Position numbers and translations under genes: made by a program. 64,000 nucleotides of DNA from Lewinellaceae bacterium (GTDB taxonomy: Bacteria; Bacteroidota; Bacteroidia; Chitinophagales; Saprospiraceae), in the NCBI GenBank assembly GCA_020636375.1, contig JACJXZ010000016.1:124001-188000 (forward strand). The letters run 5' to 3'. Positions 17,401-24,276 of this stretch are shown here, one piece after another. The notes under the pieces are model-generated. The model had not been told where the DNA came from and ran no database searches. It worked only from the letters and a program-made list of their open reading frames with translations. Each line of letters starts with the position of its first letter. Position 1 is the stretch's first letter.

Positions 17401-18037
17401 GCAGAACTCCTCCGCGTCGGCGGCGGACAGGCAAATGTCCTGGCCGGCTTTGCCGCGACTGAGGAGTCCTTCAAACAATTGGGGCGGGATAAACCCTCCC
17501 CCCGCATCCTCCACCTGGCTACCCACGGCTTTTTCTACCCCGACCCGGCTGAGTACCGGAACTCCTCCCCTTCGGAGGAGGTTGGGGGGGCTGGGGAGCT
17601 TTCAAGCTATCCCACCATCCCCTAATCCGCTCCGGGTTGATCCTGGCAGGCGGCAACCATGCCTGGCAGGGCAACCGCCCCCAGAAGGACTGGAAGACGG
17701 CATCCTTACCGCTTACGAAGTGAGCCAGCTGGACCTCAGAAACACCGAACTCGTCGTCCTCTCCGCCTGCGAAACCGGTATGGGAGATATCAGGGGCAAC
17801 GAGGGCGTCTACAGCCTACCGCAGCGGGCCTTCCCAGATCGCCGTACCGATAAGGTTATCATGAGCCTGTGGGCAGTGCCGGACGAGCAGGCGCAGGAAA
17901 TGATGGTCAACTTTTACCGCTACTGGCTGGAGGCGGGAATGGATATCGCCGAAGCGTTCCGGGCAGCGCAACAGAAGATGCGGGAAAAGTATGTGAAGCA
18001 TTATTATTACTGCGGTACTTCCGGTCTGGTCGAGTAA
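14491..18037 (+). pseudogene. TPR-CHAT protease-like gene, disrupted by several frameshifts
   Basis: The product begins with a signal peptide (MRNWLLLFLVVFPFSAFSQ). It has about 14 ~42-residue TPRs of the kinesin-light-chain/TPR_12 type (YEKAEPLLLEA...HPYY...LNNLAxLY), then a CHAT protease domain. The catalytic pair survives as LHLATHGFFYP (near 17510-17545) and LSACETG (near 17758-17782), but in different frames. Breaks: about one base is lost near 15822 and the frame returns near 15868 with a stop at 15856 between; a 35-bp palindromic insertion at 17563-17597 shifts the frame; one base is missing near 17682 (NRP to EGLEDG); a compensated +1/-1 pair lies near 17837-17850. The C-terminus is also degenerate. 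Neighbouring genes are intact, so decay is likelier than uniformly poor sequence. Confidence 0.82.
17563..17597 (+). repeat. ~35-bp palindrome with G-rich tail inserted in the CHAT domain
   Basis: A stem CTCCTCC...GGAGGAGG with a CCTTC-type loop is followed by the G-rich tail TTGGGGGGGCTGGGG. Removing it joins PAEYRN to FKLSHHPLIRSGL, the expected CHAT sequence, so it is an insertion into coding DNA. Its hairpin-plus-G-tail layout matches the elements near the DUF559 remnants. Confidence 0.7.
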
Positions 18038-18077
18038 CCGGAACAAAGTCCGCTGAGAGAAGCCCGCTAATAAGGGA

Positions 18078-18221
18078 TTGCGCAATAATAAGTTACACAG
18101 AATAGACGAAGTTATTTTGTGTGCTGGCAAGGTGCCAAACGTAGGCATAGCAGAGCTACGGCGAGGCTTGGCAACGCCGCCAGCGCAAAAGAACGATGTC
18201 GGGTAATTTATTGTTGCGCAA
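18078..18221. repeat. 144-bp cruciform element sharing its centre with 11889-12046
   Basis: The arms TTGCGCAATAATAAGTTA (18078-18095) and its near-complement (18204-18221) match at 16 of 18 positions. Inner complementarity (GTGCTGGCA/CGCCAGCGC; GTAG/CTAC) continues to a centre reading CATAGCAGAGCTACGGC, close to the reverse complement of the centre at 11958-11982. In the rest of 18038-18367 the minus strand has a short open frame (FLFDYDILFVAEKIYP...) without a start; it may be a gene remnant. Confidence 0.7.
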
Positions 18222-18367
18222 CAAAAAGGGCGGCAACCGCTGTTCAGGGTAGATCTTCTCCGCAACAAAAAGGATGTCGTAATCGAACAAAAAGGGCTGG
18301 AATTGAGAGCTCCCGCCGGGCAGAGACTTCCATACTTCTTCCGCCGGGTTGAAACGAATGTCATGGG

Positions 18368-18736
18368 TCAGGGAAAGGGAAGAGGTGGCGTATTCCCTCC
18401 TCCGCTTTTTCGTTCCACAAAATATTGGTAGCTGTTCCCGAAATCAAAAGTGCGGTCTCCCCGGAAAGCCAGGCCGAGGCCTCCCCGCCAGTTGATCTTC
18501 AACTGGCCATCAGGGAGTAATTCTACGGTTATGGTGTCCGGGCCGTTAAACACGGTGTCGATGATCAAACTTTCCTGCATGCTGCTGCCCCAGCCTTCGA
18601 AGTGCAATTCTCCGGACAAGTGGCCGGCATAGGTGCCTGCTACAGCGGAAAGGTCGGCTTCGGCTTCTTCCCGGCAACTGGTAAAGCATATCAGAGCAAA
18701 GCCAAGGAGGCTAAAAAGGGAATAATGGATTTTCAT
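18368..18736 (-). CDS. Small lipoprotein
   Basis: The 122-residue protein has a type II signal peptide ending in the lipobox CFTSC (acylated Cys at residue 21), so it should be anchored in the envelope. The mature part begins AGTYAGHLSGELHFEG and continues with beta-strand-like alternation (DTITVELLPDGQLKINWRGG). This resembles small Bacteroidota lipoproteins with a META/lipocalin-like strand pattern, though I assign no family. The C-terminus is a short Gly/Pro-rich tail. Its upstream region holds the long inverted repeat 18758-18879. Function is unknown. Confidence 0.7.
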   Translation of the reverse strand: MKIHYSLFSLLGFALICFTSCREEAEADLSAVAGTYAGHLSGELHFEGWGSSMQESLIIDTVFNGPDTITVELLPDGQLKINWRGGLGLAFRGDRTFDFGNSYQYFVERKSGGGNTPPLPFP

Positions 18737-18757
18737 GATGTAGATATTAAGTAATCC

Positions 18758-18879
18758 TTAAAAAATAACTTCACGATCCGTCGTTGTAGTGAAGTGAATC
18801 AGCCACGTAGGATTGTCGCGGGGTTAGGCTGATAAACGAGCTACAACGACGGATCTCAAACAGTGAAGTTATTTTTTAA
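18758..18879. repeat. 122-bp near-perfect two-stage hairpin
   Basis: The outer 17-bp arms (18758-18774 and 18863-18879) and the inner 15-bp arms GATCCGTCGTTGTAG (18775-18789) and CTACAACGACGGATC (18841-18855) are perfect reverse complements. They are separated only by a 7-nt bulge at 18856-18862 on the right. The apex has ATCAGCC/GGCTGAT. It lies between the lipoprotein start and the remnant at 18929-19114. Confidence 0.85.
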
Positions 18880-18928
18880 TCACTACTAAAGGAATAGTTG
18901 AAAAACAAGTTCGACGTCCATGCCGGGG

Positions 18929-19114
18929 TTAATGCGACACCACCCGCCGGCTGAACAGCTGCCCGTTGGCAACAACCTCCATTTGTTCGCGGTGCTGTTC
19001 AAGGTATGACCGGCTGCCTTCGGCGCCGGTTGTGCCGCACCATTGGGTTTCCTGGGTGAAGGCCGTAATAGCCAGCAGGCATAGCATGGCCGGTAAAAGT
19101 ACAAGGCTTTTCAT
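18929..19114 (-). pseudogene. N-terminal remnant of a secreted protein
   Basis: From ATG 19114 the product begins with a signal peptide (KSLVLLPAMLCLLAITAFTQ). It continues TQWCGTTGAEGSRSYLEQHR, the kind of opening found in secreted Bacteroidota metalloproteases, and stops after 61 residues at RRVVSH. In another frame just downstream the sequence reads MDVELVFQLFL before a stop, like a protein C-terminus. The middle of a larger gene therefore seems to have been deleted. The protease assignment rests only on the N-terminal pattern. Confidence 0.45.
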
Positions 19115-19549
19115 GGTAGTGGGTTTTTTTAGGTTTGAAATAGCTTTTCTGGTAGTCGTTTCGGCTGTATTTACAGATATTGATGCCCCCCTGGCCGGAA
19201 TGTTATCATCGAAGGTGCAAAAATTGACAGGATAGACAGGATGGATTATGCTGGTATGCCGGGACTGCTCACGCGAATGTGTTTCACGCAAAGGCGCGAT
19301 GCCAAATTGTAAACCCTTCAAGTGCCCAGATGGGGCACAAAAAGGAATCGCGCCCTCGGGCAAAGCGGCACATTTTCCAACTTCCTGCCTCTACCTACCA
19401 CACAACCCTTCCACTTACTTGCCAAAACAAACCCGTTACGGCCTGGAACCTGCCTGCTGGAGGGACGCCATTTCTTAGGGATGCCTTACTGTGCATCTTT
19501 GCACCGTAATCATTAATAACTCTTTAATCAAAACCTAAGAATACGCATC
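19115..19549. other. 435-bp gene-free stretch
   Basis: No supportable gene is seen. It contains a short ACAGGATAGACAGGATGG repeat near 19227-19244, of the same word family as the CTGTCAATC array at 20370-20460, and AT-rich DNA leading to the small gene at 19550. Confidence 0.5.
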
Positions 19550-19780
19550 ATGAAAAACTTTAAAATCATTTCCACGATCTGCCTCCTGCTGTCTACCGTG
19601 TTTGCATTTGCCCAAAAGGACATGCTGGCCGTTCGCCGGGGTAACGTTATCCTGATGAACTACAACTTCGATGGCCGCCACGACCTCCAACAAACTTATG
19701 GGCACGGCAATGGCGAGGACGAATATCTAACCGGCAATTGGAATAAGGGGAAAATAAGCAAACTCAACGCCAAATATTAG
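19550..19780 (+). CDS. Small secreted hypothetical protein
   Basis: The 76-residue product has a clean signal peptide (MKNFKIISTICLLLSTVFAFAQ, cleavage after FAQ). The short mature part reads KDMLAVRRGNVILMNYNFDG, then GNGEDEYLTGNWNKG. It ends in KISKLNAKY without a sorting domain. It is too short for a complete domain and might be the N-terminus of a once longer gene. A strong perfect hairpin (19821-19860) lies 40 bp downstream and could terminate transcription. Function is unknown. Confidence 0.5.
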   Translation: MKNFKIISTICLLLSTVFAFAQKDMLAVRRGNVILMNYNFDGRHDLQQTYGHGNGEDEYLTGNWNKGKISKLNAKY

Positions 19781-19820
19781 AAGAGCTGATTTCTATTAGG
19801 AATCGTCCAGGATTCTAAGG

Positions 19821-19860
19821 CAGCAAACCGGTATCGAAGGCTTTCGATACCGGTTTGCTG
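19821..19860. terminator. Perfect 18-bp stem-loop
   Basis: The arms CAGCAAACCGGTATCGAA and TTCGATACCGGTTTGCTG are perfect reverse complements with a GGCT loop. It lies 40 bp after the stop at 19780. No U-tract follows, so it may be a terminator or a processing/stability hairpin. Confidence 0.6.
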
Positions 19861-19940
19861 TATGTCGGCCGGGGCGGAAGGAGGCATAGGCAAAGACATG
19901 GCAGAAGAGGAGGGTGAAAACCAGGCTGAAAGCGGCTTTT

Positions 19941-20042
19941 GGCTACCTGTCTAACATTGGCCACTCCATGCCTTCCGCACACGCTCGGCCTCGACTCCGC
20001 TCGGCTTTCCGCTTTCTGCTGGCCAACATCAGACAGGTAGCC
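19941..20042. repeat. 102-bp inverted-repeat element
   Basis: The arms GGCTACCTGTCTAACATTGGCC (split here as GGCTACCTGTCT plus AACATTGGCC) and the complement at 20021-20042 match at 18 of 22 positions. The centre is rich in CTCGGC/GCCGAG-type words (19983-20004). Confidence 0.65.
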
Positions 20043-20086
20043 CGGCTTTTATTTTCATGGCATTGGGATTTGGGAATTGTAAAGGT

Positions 20087-20289
20087 AATATTAACGTGAG
20101 GTTTGAGGTTAAGGCTGAGGCTGAGGGCGAGAGATGGCAACCGCAATCCTGGCATTCTCTGGCAAGTATGCCTCAAACCTGGCTTGCCTGAGACTCTCAG
20201 ACTTCGAAGCCCTCAACCTTAACCTCAGCCTCAACCTGCCTCAGTTCGCTGAATGGTAACACATCCAGGTCAAACCTCACGCTAATATT
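20087..20289. repeat. 203-bp inverted-repeat element with GAGGCTGAGG words
   Basis: The terminal arms AATATTAACGTGAGGTTTGA (20087-20106) and its complement (20270-20289) match at 19 of 20 positions. The interior has AAGGCTGAGGCTGAGG and its complementary AACCTCAGCCTCAACC. The same word builds the Pro-Gln linker of the FISUMP pseudogene. No gene is seen from 19861 to 20449. Confidence 0.7.
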
Positions 20290-20371
20290 TATTATATAAG
20301 CGCCCGGTATGCCGGGGTGCGGACCGTATCGGGATAATCCTGTGCATCCTGTCCCCCAAAACCATCAGCCC

Positions 20372-20460
20372 CAGTACCTGTCAATCCTGTCAATCCTGTC
20401 TACCCTGTCCCCCATCCATTGCGCACCAGTACCTGTCAATCCTGTCCGGTTAATCCTGTA
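20372..20460. repeat. CTGTCAATC / TACCTGTC low-complexity array
   Basis: This is an imperfect tandem array of CTGTCAATC-like words (CAGTACCTGTCAATCCTG repeated with gaps), a common Bacteroidota intergenic pattern. Confidence 0.6.
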
Positions 20461-20788
20461 TGATGTCGAACACCACCGTCTGCACCTGCACCGCTTCGGG
20501 CTGGGTGTCCAGCCTGAAAACTGCCGCCCCCAGTTTCCTCTTCGGGTTGCAGGAATTCGTGCAGCCAGCCGTAAAAGTCGTCCTGTACCTGTCCGCGGGT
20601 GGGGCGCATCCTGTGGTAGCGTTCCAGCCCCCAGGGGTTTGTCGGTGGCGATCAGTTTGAGGTTTCCTCTTCGGGTTGCAGGAATTCGTGCAGCCAGCCG
20701 TAAAAGTCGTCCTGTACCTGTCCGCGGGTGGGGCCCCGGTGGTAGCGTTCCAGCCCCAGGGGTTTGTCGGTGGCGATCAGTTTGAGGA
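20450..20788 (-). repeat. Tandem duplication of the caspase gene 3' end plus detached native C-terminus
   Basis: 20534-20662 and 20663-20788 are tandem copies of the last ~42 codons of the caspase gene. The downstream 20450-20533, in a shifted frame, encodes KLGAAVFRLDTQPEAVQ, then VQTVVFDIIQD and a TAA, which looks like the original C-terminus. CCTCAAACTG occurs at the junction and at the inner edge of the duplicated unit, suggesting recombination between 10-bp repeats. The stop now used at 20652 is made by the duplication junction. Confidence 0.75.
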
Positions 20789-22505
20789 CTTCCCGGCCGT
20801 AGGGCGGGCCGACCACCATATCGTAGCCCAGTTCCCGGGTTTGGCCGGGCAGGATGTAGAAATCTTCCGAAGTGCGGTTATCTCCGGGATAGGGGATGAT
20901 GGGATTCATCTGATGGTCGGGCTGAATATCCAGGATGCAGAAATAGGCGGGGTGAGTGCCGTGATTGGTGACGCGGATGGTAAAAACATCTCCGGGTTTC
21001 AGCCGCAGGTTCTGGCTGGCGGCCCGGTTTTCCCCGTTGTCGGTATCTATCTCCATGGACACCTTCAGGAAGGGGTCCTGAAGGTCTACGCCGCGCAGGA
21101 AGCGGGCCTTTTGGTAGGCGTTGAGGGCTGCTGTCAATCCTTCCGGGAGGGTGCCGGGGGCAACCTTTCCGGACCAGAGCGAGACGCCTTCTTTGGTGGA
21201 GAGATTCAGGTTGCCGCCGTTTTCCGAGAGGAACAGCTGGCCGGGGCGGGCGGCCAGTTGAATGCCCGGCAACTGGCCCAACTGGTCGAGAAGGCCCCTA
21301 TCCAGCATTCCGGAAGGTTCCACCAGCAAGGGGTCCGCCCCCAGGCTGGCCTTTGTCACCACAGCCCACCAGCCAACGGCATCTTCCCCGGCTACCCCTT
21401 TTTCCAGGACGACCTCTGAGCCGAAAAGGCTGGTATAGTTGATCTGGCCCACCGCCAGGGGTTGCCGGCCGGAGGTGTCCCGGGTGTCCGGCGGATAGAA
21501 AGCTACGCGGGTGCCCAGGAAAAGGCCGGCCAGGGAGCCGGCGTCGAGGTAGGCCGTGCGTTCATCTACCACGCGGGTGAGGGTGTGGTGGGGAATGCCC
21601 GGCAGGAAGCCGCCCCCCAGCACCGCCCGGTGCAGGGGCCCTTCCGCCCGAGGTGTCTGGAGGGGGGCATGGACCGCCATCACCAGGCGAACCTTGTCGA
21701 ATAAAGTTGCGTAGGAGGCTGATGGGGGTGCCTGTTGTATGGCCTGGCTGAGGGCGTAACTCAATGATCCACAGGCCAGCCCTTCCGCCGTTACCGTTTC
21801 GTAGTTGAGTTCCCGGGCCGAAGCGCCGTAGAAGGCCACCAGGGGTGCCAGTTGGGCCTCCGCCCCGCTTTCATCCAGCAATCCTTCCCCTGTGCCGAAA
21901 CGCCTGCTTTCCTGTTCCTGGAAGCCCTGGCTTGCCATTTCCAGGTGGGTGCCCCGCGCCGTGCCCCGCCCGCGGGTACCCGTTCCGGAATGGCAGGCGT
22001 CGAGGGTAGCCACAGCCTCCCCGTCCGGCCCCAGTCGCTGGCGGAGGCGCCGTAGCAACAGCCCGAGTTCTTCGTCGCGCAGCAACCGCTGGCCTTCATA
22101 CTTGCCCGCCTCGTAAGCTTGGGGAGAATCGTAGGGCACCAGCGCTTCGTCGTACCGGTCGAACTCGTCGCCACTGTGGTCCTCCATCTGCTGGCCATGG
22201 CCGGAAAAATGGAAAAGGGCGACGCCTCCCGGCCGGGCCCGGGCGATGAGGTGGCGCTGAAAAGCATCCAGGATACCCTGCCGGGTGGCCTGCTCGTCCT
22301 GGAGCACCAGGATGTCCTCCCCGGCAAAGCCCCGGCTCATCAAAGCCTGCCGCATCAGTTCCACGTCGTTGTGCGCATGCAGGGCCTGCCAACCCGACCC
22401 CTCCGGATAGTTGCTGATGGCTACGATAAGCGCTACTTTCCAGTCCGAAGCATATATTCGCGCCAACATCAGCAAACAGATCAGAATTGCGGGTGTTCGT
22501 TTCAT
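20652..22505 (-). CDS. Secreted caspase-family (C14) protease with DUF4384-like C-terminus
   Basis: The 617-residue protein has an N-terminal signal peptide (residues ~5-20). A caspase domain follows (~22-300) with the catalytic His in LFHFSGHGQQ (His103) and the catalytic Cys in TLDACHSGT (Cys171). Next comes a region with VDERTAYLDAG and other beta segments, then a DUF4384-like module (~510-580: KPGDVFTIRVTNHGTHPAYFCILDIQ cited by position, with IIPYPG). The last residues are altered by a 3' tandem duplication. It is divergent from an ECF sigma factor with ~83 bp between starts, a frequent pairing for periplasmic caspase/DUF4384 proteins. It probably cleaves proteins at Arg/Lys or Asp sites in the periplasm; substrate unknown. 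Confidence 0.85.
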   Translation of the reverse strand: MKRTPAILICLLMLARIYASDWKVALIVAISNYPEGSGWQALHAHNDVELMRQALMSRGFAGEDILVLQDEQATRQGILDAFQRHLIARARPGGVALFHFSGHGQQMEDHSGDEFDRYDEALVPYDSPQAYEAGKYEGQRLLRDEELGLLLRRLRQRLGPDGEAVATLDACHSGTGTRGRGTARGTHLEMASQGFQEQESRRFGTGEGLLDESGAEAQLAPLVAFYGASARELNYETVTAEGLACGSLSYALSQAIQQAPPSASYATLFDKVRLVMAVHAPLQTPRAEGPLHRAVLGGGFLPGIPHHTLTRVVDERTAYLDAGSLAGLFLGTRVAFYPPDTRDTSGRQPLAVGQINYTSLFGSEVVLEKGVAGEDAVGWWAVVTKASLGADPLLVEPSGMLDRGLLDQLGQLPGIQLAARPGQLFLSENGGNLNLSTKEGVSLWSGKVAPGTLPEGLTAALNAYQKARFLRGVDLQDPFLKVSMEIDTDNGENRAASQNLRLKPGDVFTIRVTNHGTHPAYFCILDIQPDHQMNPIIPYPGDNRTSEDFYILPGQTRELGYDMVVGPPYGREVLKLIATDKPLGLERYHRGPTRGQVQDDFYGWLHEFLQPEEETSN

Positions 22506-22588
22506 GGTTGTTGTTGTTTTGACTAAATAAACCGCATTTTTGCAATTCCTCTAAAATTAATGATAACTTTTCCCAAACCCAGGCATCA

Positions 22589-23170
22589 ATGAGCAAAGAA
22601 GTTCCCTATACCGACCCTAAAAAGTTGCTGGAAGCCCTCCGCCGGGGCGAGGAGCGGGCTTTTGAACAAGTCTACCGGTCTTGTTACCGGCAGATTTCCA
22701 GTATGGCCCGCAGCAACAGCGGCACGGAAAGCCAGGCTCAGGACCTTTTCCAGGAAACCCTGCTCGTCTTCCTGGGCAAACTGCGCGACCCGGCCTTCGA
22801 ACTGACCTCCGACGTTTGTACCTTCCTCTACGCCATCGCCCAACGGAAATGGTGGAAACAACTCAGGAAGGACAGCCGGGTCGACCTGACCCTCGACGAA
22901 CAAGGCCACCCCACCGAACTTCCCGACGTCGGGAACCTGGAAGAGAAAAAGGCGTTCGAGGAAAAACACCGGCTGATGAGCCGCGTCTTCGCCGGGATCA
23001 GCGAAGAATGCCGTCGGATAATCGTCGAATTCTACTACCAGAAAAAGCCCCTGCAGGAGATCGCCGAAAAAATGGGGCTGGACTACCAGTACATCCGGGT
23101 GAAAAAACACCGGTGCATGAACGACTACAAAAAGCGCATCAGAGCGCATCCGGATTTCAAAGGTTTATAA
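22589..23170 (+). CDS. ECF-type RNA polymerase sigma factor
   Basis: The 193-residue protein has sigma region 2 (~20-85: RGEERAFEQVYRSCYRQ, AQDLFQETLLVFLGKL, FLYAIAQRKWWKQLRK) and region 4 (~135-185: RRIIVEFYYQKKPLQEIA, MGLDYQYIRVKKHRC), the two-domain plan of extracytoplasmic-function sigma factors. It directs RNA polymerase to a specific promoter set. It begins an apparent operon with the next membrane protein (10-bp gap) and is divergent from the secreted caspase, so the three genes probably form one envelope-linked regulatory unit. The TIGR02937-like length is typical. Confidence 0.9.
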   Translation: MSKEVPYTDPKKLLEALRRGEERAFEQVYRSCYRQISSMARSNSGTESQAQDLFQETLLVFLGKLRDPAFELTSDVCTFLYAIAQRKWWKQLRKDSRVDLTLDEQGHPTELPDVGNLEEKKAFEEKHRLMSRVFAGISEECRRIIVEFYYQKKPLQEIAEKMGLDYQYIRVKKHRCMNDYKKRIRAHPDFKGL

Positions 23171-23180
23171 TTTATTGCCC

Positions 23181-24215
23181 ATGGCTGACGATTACCAACA
23201 AACCGAAAGAATAAGCCGCTACCTCGAAGGCGACATGGCACCGGCCGAACGGCAGGCCTTCGAAGCGGAACTGGAACAGGACGAAGCCCTGCAGAAAGAA
23301 GTTGGCCTTCAGAAGGAAGCCATCCTTGGCGTAGCGTGCTTCGTAGAAGAAAATTACCGCCATGCCATACAGGCTGTGGCCGGCCGCCTCAAGCACGAAG
23401 GCTTTTTTCTGAACGAGGAAAACATTCGCGACTACCTGCGGGGCAACCTGGAGGAAAGCCTGCGGGCACCCTTCGAAGAGCGCCTGAAGAACGACCCTGC
23501 TTTCGCCGAAGAGGTAAGGCTGGAAAAGGATATGCTGGAGGGCATCAACCTGTATGCGGGGGGAGAAGAGGCGCAGAAAATTCAGCGCGTGCGGCAGCGG
23601 CTGCAGGAGGAAGGCTTTTTTCCCGGACAGGAAAGCCCTCCGAAGGGGAAAGTAGTGTCGTTGTCCCGCCGCCGCCTCATTGCTATTGTTGCTTCCCTGG
23701 CCATTTTGCTGGCGGCAGGCCTATACCTGTTCCTGCCGGATTCCGGGACGGGCACCTACGCGGGCTTGTACGAGGCCTACTACCGGCCGGAAACAGCGGT
23801 GCTGCCCGCCCTGCTCGACCAGCTGGAGGCCTCCGGCTTCGCCCAGGATGCCGAGCAGAGCCGGCAACTGGCCGACGCCCTTCAACGGTATGAAACCGGT
23901 GCCTACGCCGAGGCGGCATCAGCTTTGAGCACCTACCTGGAACAGTACCCTCAGGACCGCGAAGCCCGCCTGTTCCTGGGCCTCGCCGGGTTGGAAACCG
24001 GGCAATACCGGGAAGCCATCCCCGAGCTGCGCGCCGCCGGGAAGGCCGCCGAACCGCAGGTTGCCGCCGCCGCAAACTGGTATCTGGCCCTGGCTTTGCT
24101 GCAAACCGGAAAAGCGGAGGAGGCAACAGCGCTGCTCCGGCAGCTGGCCGCCGGCGATACCCGCTGGAGCGGGCAGGCCCGGGAGTTGGCCGGCAAGCTC
24201 AGTGCCATGGATTAG
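23181..24215 (+). CDS. Anti-sigma-like membrane protein with C-terminal TPRs
   Basis: The preferred start is the ATG at 23181 (MADDYQQTERISRYL). The ~344-residue protein carries two related N-terminal units: ISRYLEGDMAPAERQAFEAE at ~9, and IRDYLRGNLEESLRAPFEE at ~84. They resemble zinc-less anti-sigma helices. A single membrane segment follows (~165-183, LIAIVASLAILLAAGLYLFL), then a TPR-like periplasmic part (AEAASALSTYLEQYPQDREA, LGLAGLETGQYREAIPEL). Position, topology and pairing suggest that it holds the sigma factor at the membrane until a periplasmic signal arrives; this is inference. A strong terminator overlaps the stop codon. Confidence 0.75.
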   Translation: MADDYQQTERISRYLEGDMAPAERQAFEAELEQDEALQKEVGLQKEAILGVACFVEENYRHAIQAVAGRLKHEGFFLNEENIRDYLRGNLEESLRAPFEERLKNDPAFAEEVRLEKDMLEGINLYAGGEEAQKIQRVRQRLQEEGFFPGQESPPKGKVVSLSRRRLIAIVASLAILLAAGLYLFLPDSGTGTYAGLYEAYYRPETAVLPALLDQLEASGFAQDAEQSRQLADALQRYETGAYAEAASALSTYLEQYPQDREARLFLGLAGLETGQYREAIPELRAAGKAAEPQVAAAANWYLALALLQTGKAEEATALLRQLAAGDTRWSGQARELAGKLSAMD

Positions 24216-24246
24216 GGCTTGCAAAATAATATTGTTTTGCAAGCCC
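24215..24246. terminator. Bidirectional stem-loop terminator
   Basis: GGGCTTGCAAAA (24215-24226) and TTTTGCAAGCCC (24235-24246) form a perfect 12-bp stem with an 8-nt loop. It has A/T at the inner stem and sits between the convergent anti-sigma-like and TonB-receptor genes. The first G is the last base of the upstream stop codon. Confidence 0.8.
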
Positions 24247-24276
24247 TTCACGTCCGTATAAATAGTAACGCAGATT

